Shown here: positions 8,994-17,256 of the stretch, piece after piece
Position numbering within the stretch: the first letter of the stretch is position 1
Layout: each line of letters begins with the position of its first letter
NCBI GenBank assembly: GCA_964352025.1
Contig: CAYGPZ010000015.1
Span: 13,464-77,463 of the forward strand
Direction: 5' to 3'
Source: Hirschia sp964352025
Lineage (GTDB): Bacteria > Pseudomonadota > Alphaproteobacteria > Caulobacterales > Hyphomonadaceae
Length of the DNA: 64,000 bases
Made by a program: the position numbers and the translations under genes
The notes under the pieces: model-generated
Databases searched by the model: none
Told to the model about the DNA's origin: nothing
The model's input: the letters and a program-made list of their open reading frames with translations, nothing else

Positions 8994-10037
8994 TTAGGCT
9001 TTTGCTTTTTCAATTCTGGCCTTTGCAATATCAAGCGCGATATCACTAGAAGGACGTTTTTCAGTAATAGATTTTTCCAAAATGTCTTCCAGTGTCACCA
9101 TGAGTGTATCAACTTTAGACTCAACCCAAGGCAAACTATAAATACCTGATATTTCAGAAGCGACATTGATGATACCGCCGCCATTGATAACAAAGTCAGG
9201 GGCATAAAGTATTCCGGCCTGCCTTACCTTTTCACCCATATCATGAGTGGCCAACTGATTGTTGGCTCCACCGGCAATGGCTTTGGCGTTTAAGCGAGGT
9301 AATGTGCTGTCATTTATAATTGCGCCCAATGCATTTGGCGAAAAGACATCAACATCAGCATCATAAATATCATCTGGAGCGACAATTTTCGCACCGGTTT
9401 CTTGGGACACTATTTGCAAGCTTTCCTGATTGATATCAGTCACAACAAGCTCAGCACCCGCCTTGGCCAAAAGGCGACACACATGTCCGCCGACATGCCC
9501 CACGCCCTGCACCGCAACCCGAACTCCATTGAGGCTTTCAACTCCCAATGATTTTTTTGCTGCAACGCCAATCCCCTTAAACACACCAAGTGCTGTTACT
9601 GGCGAAGGGTCACCTGAAGCGGCATCACCATCGTCAAGACCCGCTACAAAACGTGTTTGTTCAGAGACGTATTTTAAATCATCAGGTGAAATACCAACAT
9701 CTTCAGCAACCCAGTACTTTCCATTTAGGCTGTCGATATATTGTCCTAGAGCACGAAATAATTCAGGAGATTTTTGAGTTCTACTATCACCCCAGATGAC
9801 CGCCTTACCGCCTCCAAGAGGGATATCAGCAATCGCATTTTTATAGCTCATCGCTTCTGATAGACGAAGTGCGTCTCGTATCGCCGATTCACCGTCGACG
9901 TAATTCCACATACGACAACCACCTGCAGCAGGCCCCCTTGCCGTCGAATGAACAGCAATTATTGCACGTAGTCCTGTGACATCATCATGAAAGAAGTGAA
10001 CACTTTCATGTTGAGCAAACGCGGCGGTATCAAACAT
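8994..10037 (-). CDS. leucine dehydrogenase (Glu/Leu/Phe/Val dehydrogenase family)
   Basis: The 347-aa product should reversibly deaminate branched-chain amino acids to 2-oxo acids with NAD. The family signature PLGGGKAV places the catalytic Lys at residue 78, and the substrate-binding Lys66 sits in MSYKNA. A dinucleotide-binding segment with GVGHVGG lies in the C-terminal half, and AGGANNQLA is also characteristic. Length and motifs match leucine dehydrogenase better than the longer glutamate dehydrogenases. It is a single gene on the minus strand, likely feeding branched-chain catabolism such as the acyl-CoA dehydrogenases further along, though they are not adjacent. Confidence 0.88.
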   Translation of the reverse strand: MFDTAAFAQHESVHFFHDDVTGLRAIIAVHSTARGPAAGGCRMWNYVDGESAIRDALRLSEAMSYKNAIADIPLGGGKAVIWGDSRTQKSPELFRALGQYIDSLNGKYWVAEDVGISPDDLKYVSEQTRFVAGLDDGDAASGDPSPVTALGVFKGIGVAAKKSLGVESLNGVRVAVQGVGHVGGHVCRLLAKAGAELVVTDINQESLQIVSQETGAKIVAPDDIYDADVDVFSPNALGAIINDSTLPRLNAKAIAGGANNQLATHDMGEKVRQAGILYAPDFVINGGGIINVASEISGIYSLPWVESKVDTLMVTLEDILEKSITEKRPSSDIALDIAKARIEKAKA

Positions 10038-10220
10038 ATTGCACTCCTTAACCGCATCATATGAAGATGCAGCACATATTCAGAGAGCGTGTTAAGCTTA
10101 AATTATGTGACAGTGCAATGATTAAAAGAGAAAAACGCACAAGTCAGATTTTGGGGAAACAAACCTGCAGCAGCGCAATATTGGAATGCTCGTTACCGCC
10201 AAGTAACCGGCATAACCTAA

Positions 10221-11426
10221 TTAGTCGAACAAGCTATCAACCGCGCTTTGGTCTAGCTCTTCTTCTTCCTCGCCGGCTTCTTCGTCTGCGCCATCAACGT
10301 CCCAACTTTCATCGGCTTCTGCATCTGGCTTGTTCATCAAGCCGTCCACAGCGTCTTCTGTTTCGGGTGGCGATGCTTCTGGAGTGGCCTCTGCAGGCGC
10401 AAACAATTCTTCTTCCAATGCTTGTGTCGGGGCACTGGCTACAGGTGTTTCTTGTACATCGCTCTCTTGGATCGCACCCGGCTTTTCGACAATCCAGATA
10501 TCAGCGCGTAACTGCCCTGACTCCAGAGCCTTCAAACGCTTGCGCCATGCGACTGCTTCCCACGAAACTTCTTGCAACATGAGTGCGCCATCACGGCCAT
10601 CAGCACCTTCTGCAACAACATCTTCCAATGCAGTTCCAAGTCGAGAAAATGCCGCTTTTGCTGCTTGTGTTACAGCGCGTGTGGCATCCATTCGTCGTAC
10701 AAATTTAAATCCGGATGTTTCCAGCGTTTCCTGAATGACCTCGCCGTGTAAAAGCTGTGGTTCTGCCCAAGCAGATGCAAAAGCTGTTTGGGAATTAAAA
10801 TCTGGATTGGCTGAATAATCTAAAACAGCCCATCGCCCACCATCTCGTAATGCACGATATACGCGGGAACTAAGCCCAGGTTTATGATCGACATAGGTCA
10901 GCGCATCGACTGATAACATGGCTTTTAGTGAACCATCTTCAAATCGGTTCATACGATCAAGATCAGCACTTGATACGCGGGCATTGTCAGTTAGCTCTGA
11001 GGATCTCTTAGAACAGGGAGATCTCCACTCAACCAGCTCTAACGCTTCACCAGCGGCCTGCGCAAGCACATCGGTAGAGACGGGATCAACACCGAGTAAT
11101 CCTATTTTTCCGATACGCCCTTTGACTTTACCAAGCGCCTCAATGAGCATTGCATCTAGCTCACCATCACCCGGCATATATCGTCCTCTGCCCCACACCG
11201 TTTCAAGTGCAGCAATACGTGGCGGAGGTTTGGAAATGCGTTTGCCGTCATCCAGCGGCTTAATCTTTGGAGGAATTGCAGCTTGGGCTTCTTCATCCTG
11301 ACGGACTTGTTCCAGATATGCTTCTCGGTCGAACTCTTTCCCGTCCCACCACGCACCAATGCGGGCCTTGAGCTCCGCCCGGCCTTCTGGTTCAGCAAGT
11401 GAATTGAGTTGCTCTACGAGTTCCAA
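10221..11426 (-). CDS. methyltransferase-like protein with acidic tail ending in a FliM-like peptide
   Basis: This 401-aa protein has a middle region (about 90-230) resembling a class I SAM methyltransferase. IGLLGVDP stands in the motif I position, and FEDGSLKAMLSVDAL plus a strand ending in RALRDGGRWAVLDY fit motifs IV to VI. The glycine-rich SAM loop is weak, so catalysis is doubtful. From about residue 315 it becomes a disordered Glu/Ala/Pro/Asp-rich tail. The last eleven residues, LDQSAVDSLFD (391-401), resemble the N-terminal CheY-binding peptide of FliM (pattern L-S-Q-x-E-I-D-x-L). No flagellar genes adjoin it. Function is unknown; the domain reading is moderate and the tail comparison is by eye. 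Confidence 0.6.
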   Translation of the reverse strand: MELVEQLNSLAEPEGRAELKARIGAWWDGKEFDREAYLEQVRQDEEAQAAIPPKIKPLDDGKRISKPPPRIAALETVWGRGRYMPGDGELDAMLIEALGKVKGRIGKIGLLGVDPVSTDVLAQAAGEALELVEWRSPCSKRSSELTDNARVSSADLDRMNRFEDGSLKAMLSVDALTYVDHKPGLSSRVYRALRDGGRWAVLDYSANPDFNSQTAFASAWAEPQLLHGEVIQETLETSGFKFVRRMDATRAVTQAAKAAFSRLGTALEDVVAEGADGRDGALMLQEVSWEAVAWRKRLKALESGQLRADIWIVEKPGAIQESDVQETPVASAPTQALEEELFAPAEATPEASPPETEDAVDGLMNKPDAEADESWDVDGADEEAGEEEEELDQSAVDSLFD

Positions 11427-11554
11427 AACTAATTAACCGTCTAAAAATTACATTCCTACTCGCAAGAACATAAGAGCTTGTGGTTAATAATCAGATATTC
11501 AGATAGTTTGAATTCTTCACTTTACAGCATGATTCAAAGAAAATTACTGTAAAT

Positions 11555-12559
11555 TCACTCCCGCCAAGGCAATTCTGGCACTTTTGATGGTAAATCTTCA
11601 TTGGGATCTTTGGTGAAAGAAACGATATCTTCCAACACTATTTCGCGCTGCAAATCCCGTAAAAGCATATGATACCCATTTTCATAATACGCTGTTTTAA
11701 CATGGCTGGGTAATTTCGGTGTCGTTCGTTTAACGCCATTGGGCGGAATAATTTGGTCTTTGGCACCATATAGAAAAAGCGTTGGAATATTTTGAGGCAA
11801 GGCCGAAGCTGCCTTATGCGCAGCTTCCATAACTGACACCACGCCATACACACTGTCTATTCGGTTTGTTTTCTGAAAATACTGATCTTCCCAATGCACA
11901 TGCAATACGTCTGTGTGGTCAGTAGGTGTTATGGACCGCGTAACAATTTTGGGAGGTTTAACAACCCAGCTTGGGCGAATATGTGAACTCATCCACAAGC
12001 TCAGCCTGTAGGCAATCGGGTTCGCACCCCACCCCCGAAGCCCCGGTCCGGATAAGATTAAAACATCTGCATCGGGCGGGTTATCCGATCCAAACGCCGT
12101 CATAGATACCGCCGCTCCCATGCTTACACCGATAACCGCTATTTTTGCATTCGGATGTCGGCGGCGAACTTCTTTAGCGGCGGTACGCAAATCATCGCGC
12201 ATCAATTCTTCTTTGGGCCATATGCCAAAATTTGGAGAACGTCCAAAGCCTCTTTGATCATATGCATATGTCGTTATGCCCTGCTCTGCCCAAAATGGAG
12301 CAGACCATCTAAATGCACCTGCATAGTCATTCATTCCATGAACACCCAGAAAAACTATCTCCGGGTCAGCTGTTTCTGCCCACCAAACACTTAGACCAAG
12401 GCGCGCACCATCATCTGCGACAAATACATTTTCATCGACTATAAATTGTCCCAAATTTTCAGCTGAGCTTTTCTCCGAAGGCAAGTGTATTCTCCCTTGC
12501 TGTACAGGTGCACATGCATGACTAATGAACACAATCAGCCCCAACCAAAACAATTTCAT
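11555..12559 (-). CDS. alpha/beta hydrolase, monoacylglycerol-lipase type, probable lipoprotein
   Basis: This 334-aa serine hydrolase has an N-terminal export signal ending at Cys16, which could be a non-classical lipobox. The nucleophile elbow GVSMGAA has Ser146. HGMNDYAGAF near residue 74 forms the oxyanion region, and YDQRGFGRS follows at about 100-108. The acid (YGAKDQIIPP) and His (NGYHMLL) near the C-terminus complete a catalytic triad. The family hydrolyses monoacylglycerols, lysophospholipids or similar esters. Location would be the cell envelope. It is a single gene upstream of an AT-rich gap, and the substrate is unknown. Confidence 0.82.
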   Translation of the reverse strand: MKLFWLGLIVFISHACAPVQQGRIHLPSEKSSAENLGQFIVDENVFVADDGARLGLSVWWAETADPEIVFLGVHGMNDYAGAFRWSAPFWAEQGITTYAYDQRGFGRSPNFGIWPKEELMRDDLRTAAKEVRRRHPNAKIAVIGVSMGAAVSMTAFGSDNPPDADVLILSGPGLRGWGANPIAYRLSLWMSSHIRPSWVVKPPKIVTRSITPTDHTDVLHVHWEDQYFQKTNRIDSVYGVVSVMEAAHKAASALPQNIPTLFLYGAKDQIIPPNGVKRTTPKLPSHVKTAYYENGYHMLLRDLQREIVLEDIVSFTKDPNEDLPSKVPELPWRE

Positions 12560-12810
12560 AGATCACCCAAAGTAAATTATTCGAATTTCTTATAAACCAA
12601 AAAATTTACTGCCACTGCTCAATTTGTCGTAATAAAGCACTCACGCCATATTGAATAAATAAAAAAATCGACAAAAATATTCACACCCAATCGGTTTACA
12701 ATCACTGCAAATTCAACCGGTTGTTGAGCTTGGATAACAGCGATTTATTCGTTCCAAATTAAACATAATTCGCTTTATTAATAAATTACGTGGCCTTCAC
12801 GTTAATTTGT
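12560..12810. other. AT-rich intergenic stretch upstream of the cspA leader
   Basis: This region holds no convincing gene on either strand. It is markedly AT-rich, in contrast to the more GC-balanced leader that begins near 12811. It should contain the promoter of the divergent hydrolase gene and the upstream part of the cspA promoter, but I cannot pick a clear -35 element. Confidence 0.4.
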
Positions 12811-13091
12811 GGTATAGGGGTGTGAGCATTACTTAATGCTTGGTGCGCTTATCTTAAGCAAGTTAGACGCATTCGGATCGAACTGCCCGGGGAAGCTGGT
12901 GTTAAATCACAAACTAAACCGGACTAGAAAGAGCTCTACAGCAGGCGTCAAACCTTGCCCTTGAGTGGAAGGACTAAAGACTTGGCTACAAGGACAGCAT
13001 ACCGCCGTCCATCTTCTGTCCCAGCAGGCGACCGCACTCCCTTTACCTACAATTCGGAAGCATTTGAAAAATCTTCCCTAGGAGACAGAAT
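12811..13091 (+). promoter_or_regulatory. long structured 5' leader of cspA
   Basis: About 270 bases precede cspA without an open frame, and base composition shifts here from AT-rich to balanced, as expected of a transcribed structured RNA. A possible -10 (TATAGG, 12813-12818) is followed by a palindrome with 7-bp arms, AGCATTA-CT-TAATGCT (12825-12840). A TAGGAG ribosome-binding site at 13079-13084 is well spaced from the ATG at 13092. Cold-shock genes often carry long leaders that refold at low temperature. That this one does so is inference, and the transcription start is only a guess. A separate small RNA is the alternative. Confidence 0.5.
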
Positions 13092-13301
13092 ATGACAACT
13101 GGTACAGTTAAATGGTTTAACGCAACCAAAGGTTACGGCTTCATCGCACCAGACGATGGTGGAAACGATGTTTTCGTACACATCACAGCTGTTCAACAAG
13201 CAGGCCTAGCTGGTCTTGATGAAGGTCAGAAAGTCGAGTTTGAACTCGTAACTGACCCTAAGCGCGGCAAAACATCTGCAGGCGACCTTAAAGCTCTTTA
13301 A
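13092..13301 (+). CDS. cspA: CspA-family cold-shock protein
   Basis: This 69-aa single cold-shock domain binds single-stranded nucleic acid and acts as an RNA chaperone. RNP1 is KGYGFI (residues 13-18) and RNP2 is VFVHI (27-31), with the usual opening TGTVKWFN. Length is exactly that of bacterial CspA proteins. It has a strong TAGGAG ribosome-binding site 7 bases upstream, a long leader, and a strong intrinsic terminator directly downstream, so it is a single-gene transcript. Whether it is cold-induced or constitutive cannot be told from sequence. Confidence 0.97.
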   Translation: MTTGTVKWFNATKGYGFIAPDDGGNDVFVHITAVQQAGLAGLDEGQKVEFELVTDPKRGKTSAGDLKAL

Positions 13302-13330
13302 TGAGATTTAGCTCGAACGAGCATTAAATA

Positions 13331-13366
13331 AAAAAGCCGGATAGATTTTTCTATCCGGCTTTTTTT
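13331..13366. terminator. intrinsic terminator after cspA, usable in both directions
   Basis: A 9-bp stem (GCCGGATAG with CTATCCGGC) has a 6-nt loop and is flanked by an A-run on the left and seven T on the right. It follows cspA by 30 bases. Because the left A-run is a T-run on the other strand, it can also end the convergent feoAB transcript. Confidence 0.93.
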
Positions 13367-13396
13367 GTGTTGAATTTTAATATTAGATATTTTGAC

Positions 13397-15235
13397 TTAA
13401 AGGCCTGCTGCTCTTGCTGCCCAATAAGTCAAACCTGCAGCGGCATAGGCTAAGCCAAACAGATAGCCTGTCATCATCAATGTCCACTTCCATGAATTGG
13501 TTTCACGACGCACAGTAGCCAATGTAGCAAAACACTGAGGCGCATACACAAACCACGCAAGAAAAGCCAACGCCATTGGAAGCGACCAAGCATTTTGAAG
13601 CGCAGCTGTTAGCCCAACGGTGTTCTCCTCCCCGCCTTCAATCGCATACACAGTACCTAGCACAGATACAGCAACCTCACGCGCTGCCATGCCGGGAATA
13701 AGCGATATCACCATTTCAAGGTTAAAACCTATTGGCGCAAACAATGGCTCAATCACAGACCCTATTTTACCTGCAAATGATGTTCGCAATTCAGGTTCCT
13801 CACGTAGAGGGAATGTTACCAATGCCCAAAGCGCAACTGATGTCACAAAAATGATTGTTCCTGCACGTTTTAGAAAAGCCCATATTCTTTCCCAAAGCCC
13901 CAAAAAGAAATCTCGCGGCTGAGGTAATTTGTATGTTGGCAATTCCATAATTAAGGGCTGCGATGGCCCCTTTGTTGCGGTCCGCTTCAGGACAAATGAC
14001 ACGATAATCGCGCTAATAATACCTGCCATGTAAAGGCCAAACATAACGAGGCCCTGCTGGCGTATAGGGCCCCATACAACGTCATTCTTAAAGAATGCGC
14101 TGATGATAAGGACATACACTGGAATGCGCGCTGAACACGTCATCAGAGGCGCAACTAAAATGGTTGTGAGCCTATCTTTTTCATTTTCAATTGTACGTGC
14201 TGCCATAACACCCGGAATGGCACATGCAAACGATGATAGAAGCGGTATGAAAGCCCGCCCATTTAGCCCGACTTTCATCATGGCTTCATCCATGACAAAT
14301 GCAGCACGCGCCATATAACCTGACGCTTCAAGCAATAGTATAAAGCAAAATAGAATAACGATTTGAGGCAGGAAGACCACGACGGACCCAACACCCGCAA
14401 TAACCCCATCGACAATTAAGTCCTGAAACAATCCATCCGGAATAACTGATGCAGCAAGTGAGCCCAAAGCTTCGGCCCCCCACTCGATGACGCCCATAAA
14501 CGGGGCTGCCCAGCTGAACACCGCCTGAAACATCAAGAATAAAACGACAAATAATGTCACTATTCCCGCAACTGGGTGCAATACCACTTTATCAATATTT
14601 CGCGTGACCTTGTTCATCACGGGCTCAAACAAAATAGCCTTATTGGCTATAGCACGCGCTTCTGACTGAAGAGATTTCAGATCAGTTTTTTCCGCGCTCG
14701 TTACACTATTCTGCGAACCTAAGCTCTTGCTATGCTCATCGATTGCCTCAAGCAATGCCTGACGGCCTGATGACCGTGTCGCACGCGTCGGAATAACCGG
14801 AACGCCTAGTTCTGTCTGTAATGTAGCGACATCCAACTTCACGCCATCACGTTCCGCCAGATCAATCATGTTCAATGCCAGAACAACTGGACGACCAAGC
14901 GTCTTCATTTGCAGGACTGTGTGCAAGTGCGTCCGCAAATGCGCAGCATCGATTACCACAACAAGTGCATCTGGCGCTGCTTCGCCTTCTATGTTTCCGG
15001 TAATCGCATCAACGGCGACCTGCTCGTCTATGGATTGGGCTTCCAACCCATAAATTCCAGGTAAATCCATCAAATCAACGGACAAACCCGCTGGTGTGGT
15101 GAAATTCCCTGACCGGGATTCAACCGTCACACCAGCATAATTAGCTGTTTTAGCCAAACCGCCAGTTAAACCATTAAAGAGCGTTGTTTTTCCAGAGTTT
15201 GGTGCACCAACAAGCGCAAGTTTTAATGATGTCAC
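13397..15235 (-). CDS. feoB: ferrous iron transport protein B
   Basis: This inner-membrane Fe(II) importer has an N-terminal GTPase. The G1 loop GAPNSGKTT is at residues 10-18, the likely G2 Thr at 37, DLPG at 57-60 and NMID at 122-125. About 612 aa in total, it continues into a helical spacer and a membrane part with Gate segments, including the conserved block around SSFACAIPGVMAARTI and the later IPGMAAREVAVS. It overlaps feoA by 4 bases (ATGA), so the two are translationally coupled. The protein is shorter than E. coli FeoB (about 770 aa) but normal for alphaproteobacteria. No feoC is seen. Confidence 0.95.
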   Translation of the reverse strand: MTSLKLALVGAPNSGKTTLFNGLTGGLAKTANYAGVTVESRSGNFTTPAGLSVDLMDLPGIYGLEAQSIDEQVAVDAITGNIEGEAAPDALVVVIDAAHLRTHLHTVLQMKTLGRPVVLALNMIDLAERDGVKLDVATLQTELGVPVIPTRATRSSGRQALLEAIDEHSKSLGSQNSVTSAEKTDLKSLQSEARAIANKAILFEPVMNKVTRNIDKVVLHPVAGIVTLFVVLFLMFQAVFSWAAPFMGVIEWGAEALGSLAASVIPDGLFQDLIVDGVIAGVGSVVVFLPQIVILFCFILLLEASGYMARAAFVMDEAMMKVGLNGRAFIPLLSSFACAIPGVMAARTIENEKDRLTTILVAPLMTCSARIPVYVLIISAFFKNDVVWGPIRQQGLVMFGLYMAGIISAIIVSFVLKRTATKGPSQPLIMELPTYKLPQPRDFFLGLWERIWAFLKRAGTIIFVTSVALWALVTFPLREEPELRTSFAGKIGSVIEPLFAPIGFNLEMVISLIPGMAAREVAVSVLGTVYAIEGGEENTVGLTAALQNAWSLPMALAFLAWFVYAPQCFATLATVRRETNSWKWTLMMTGYLFGLAYAAAGLTYWAARAAGL

Positions 15236-15486
15236 GCTGTTGCTACCTTATTCGATGGAATTATCTCGATAAGAGCAGCTTCGCCTTTGCGAAGTGCAAT
15301 AATCGTCCGGTTCAATCGATAAGATAAGGGCGTACCGCCAAAAAAGCCGGTGTGTAGAAGCTCGACTTCGTCACCTTCTGCAAAACCAATTTCACGTAAT
15401 TTTGCTACAGTTAATCTTCCGGCGTCTTCCGATGAAAATCCGGAAACACGCGCGACAGACCCTTTTTTAAGTTGATCTAGCTTCAT
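15232..15486 (-). CDS. feoA: ferrous iron transport protein A
   Basis: This 84-aa SH3-like cytoplasmic protein is needed for FeoB activity. Typical features are VAKLREIGFAEGDEVELL and the GGTPLSYRLNRTIIALRK stretch that forms the second half of the barrel. It lies directly upstream of feoB with a 4-base overlap. I did not find a clear Fur box in the 79 bases upstream, though that gap is the natural place for one. Confidence 0.93.
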   Translation of the reverse strand: MKLDQLKKGSVARVSGFSSEDAGRLTVAKLREIGFAEGDEVELLHTGFFGGTPLSYRLNRTIIALRKGEAALIEIIPSNKVATA

Positions 15487-15565
15487 CTACAATACTCCAG
15501 CTTGCCAACCAGATATATTGAGAATGCCTTGCAAAAACAAGCCCTATGTCATCTTTGTTATCGAA

Positions 15566-16480
15566 CTAATTAGAATGATTATTTTTAAACCATTCAACGG
15601 TATCTTCAGCACCGGTCACAAGATCAAATTTAGGAGACCAATCTAGTCCCGCAGCTTTGGTTTTTTCCATATCTGCAACGATCAATGGTGGCTCATAAGC
15701 TGGAGCTTGACGCGCACCTATCTTCACCAATTCAGGCCGTCCAACAGCATCCGCCAGTGCACCGATAACATCTTTTACACGGACAGCTTGTCCGGTGGCG
15801 ATATTGTAATCACCAATAAGGTTGCTATCGGCCAAAGCAGCCAATCCTCTACCTGCATCAGCACAGTGAATATAATCTCTCAACTGCATGCCGTGGGAGC
15901 ATAGTGCTTCATCGCCTCGTAAAAGCGAGAGGACAACGTCTGCGCCTAATCGACTTGGATGTTCACCAGGGCCATAAACGAAGAAAATGCGTCCCCAACC
16001 AAACTCAACATCATTGACTGAGCAATAGCCTTTCAGAGCATGAAATACTCCAAGCTTACATCCGCCATAGTATGAGTTGGGGGTTAGCGGTGTAACATCT
16101 TCCTTACAAAGTCCGCTAGCCCAGTCATATTCAGCACAGCTTCCTGTCATGACAATACGTTTACCGCCAGCCTCAACGAAGGCTTGTGCAAGGTTTAGGC
16201 TGGAATGAAGCCAGTTTATATTGTCCGGAGCGGTCCAGATTCCACTTACTGCTGCGCGCCACGCTAGGTGAAGCAAATGAGTTGCTTTTGCCTCAGCCAC
16301 AACTGCCCGCATTTGCTCAACATTTGTCAGATCACACTGAACAAATTGAACACCATCCTGATCGTTTTCAATGGGGCGACTCGTTAGAGCAACAACTTCA
16401 TATCCGCGCGCAACCAAATCCGGCAGCGTGTTGCGACCAACAAAACCTGTTGCACCAGTCACAAGTATACGTTTTCCCAT
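15566..16480 (-). CDS. NAD-dependent epimerase/dehydratase-family protein (nucleotide-sugar 4-ketoreductase candidate)
   Basis: This 304-aa extended SDR has the N-terminal TGATGFVG (GxxGxxG, residues 9-15) and the catalytic Tyr138-x3-Lys142 (YYGGCK). The Ser/Thr of the triad lies in VMTGSCAEYD. Such proteins epimerise, dehydrate or reduce nucleotide-linked sugars. It follows an RmlC-like epimerase gene (49 bases away, same strand) and lies near CDP-glucose synthesis genes. The most economical reading is reduction of a 4-keto-6-deoxy sugar after epimerisation, as RmlD does for dTDP-rhamnose. That substrate is inferred from context. feoA begins only 79 bases downstream but is unrelated in function. 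Confidence 0.8.
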   Translation of the reverse strand: MGKRILVTGATGFVGRNTLPDLVARGYEVVALTSRPIENDQDGVQFVQCDLTNVEQMRAVVAEAKATHLLHLAWRAAVSGIWTAPDNINWLHSSLNLAQAFVEAGGKRIVMTGSCAEYDWASGLCKEDVTPLTPNSYYGGCKLGVFHALKGYCSVNDVEFGWGRIFFVYGPGEHPSRLGADVVLSLLRGDEALCSHGMQLRDYIHCADAGRGLAALADSNLIGDYNIATGQAVRVKDVIGALADAVGRPELVKIGARQAPAYEPPLIVADMEKTKAAGLDWSPKFDLVTGAEDTVEWFKNNHSN

Positions 16481-16529
16481 CGAAAACTCTCCAGAAAAAA
16501 TGGAATCAAACCTAAAAAAAGCTAATGCC

Positions 16530-17060
16530 TTATTTTATGATTTTTGGCCAGTTCTGGTCTTTCTCTGAAACGCAAAGAATTGGTGCTGGCCATTCAATGC
16601 CCACTGCCGGGTCATCATAGCGCACACCGCGCTCAGCTGATGCTGTGTATACGTGCGATGTTTGGTAGAAAAGTTCGGCACCATCTGTCAGGGTCAAATA
16701 ACCATGTGCAAATACAGGTGGCACGAGCAAAGCACGTCTGTTTTCCGCTGTAAGCTCTACCCCTATCCATTTTAGGTAGGTTGGGCTCTCTGGACGCATA
16801 TCAACGATCACGTCATATACTGATCCACTTACACAGCGCACCAACTTAGCTTCAGGAGCTGTTTCTATTTGGTAGTGCATTCCACGAAGCGTGCCTTTTT
16901 CGGCATTTCCTGACATGTTCGCTTGAACCATGTCATAATTGGCTCCGATTTCAGCAAACTCTTCTTTACAGTATGCACGCGCGAAATATCCACGTTCATC
17001 TGCAAAAGACTCTTGCTCAACAATATAAGCGTCTTTCAAACCCGTTTCGATAAATTTCAC
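16530..17060 (-). CDS. RmlC-like 4-keto-6-deoxy-sugar 3,5-epimerase
   Basis: This 176-aa cupin-fold epimerase acts on nucleotide-linked 4-keto-6-deoxyhexoses. The base His62 is in RGMHYQ and the likely acid Tyr132 in ELFYQTS, both as in dTDP-4-dehydrorhamnose 3,5-epimerase, so it should be active. The open frame runs to 17087, but GTG at 17060 is preceded by a GGAG 9 bases upstream and starts the protein with KFIETGL, normal for the family, so I choose it. It heads a two-gene minus-strand unit with the SDR at 15566. Because the locus makes CDP-glucose rather than dTDP-glucose, its substrate may be a CDP-sugar. Confidence 0.85.
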   Translation of the reverse strand: MKFIETGLKDAYIVEQESFADERGYFARAYCKEEFAEIGANYDMVQANMSGNAEKGTLRGMHYQIETAPEAKLVRCVSGSVYDVIVDMRPESPTYLKWIGVELTAENRRALLVPPVFAHGYLTLTDGAELFYQTSHVYTASAERGVRYDDPAVGIEWPAPILCVSEKDQNWPKIIK

Positions 17061-17222
17061 GGTCTCAACTCCAAAATAATAAAACAAATAGGTGGTCTAT
17101 TGAACATTTCTGAATGTCCCATCAATAAACACTCACAAATCAGCAAAAAACTGTAACGCAATTTAAATACCAATTTGCGATAGGAACTCGTATTGGAATA
17201 TTCTATTCGCCCTGGGTGGCGC

Positions 17223-17241
17223 GCTCGTATATATAACGAGC
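17223..17241. repeat. short inverted repeat before the UGM-like gene
   Basis: GCTCGT (17223-17228) and ACGAGC (17236-17241) form 6-bp arms around an AT-only centre, 16 bases before the ATG at 17257 and next to its GAGGGAA ribosome-binding site. It could be an operator or a leader hairpin occluding the start. Confidence 0.35.
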
Positions 17242-17256
17242 AATGAGGGAAACATT

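Noticed and set aside
10061..10582. 173-aa plus-strand open frame next to leucine dehydrogenase
   Set aside because: The translation is low complexity and Arg/Leu-rich, most of it lies antisense to the methyltransferase-like gene, and the frame looks like a shadow.
12811..13091. 6S RNA, RNase P RNA, SRP RNA or tmRNA in the region before cspA
   Set aside because: None of the hallmark sequences of these RNAs could be found by eye; a cspA leader is the simpler reading.
13397..15486. a third feo gene (feoC)
   Set aside because: Only feoA and feoB are supported; the flanking sequence on both sides belongs to cspA and the SDR gene.
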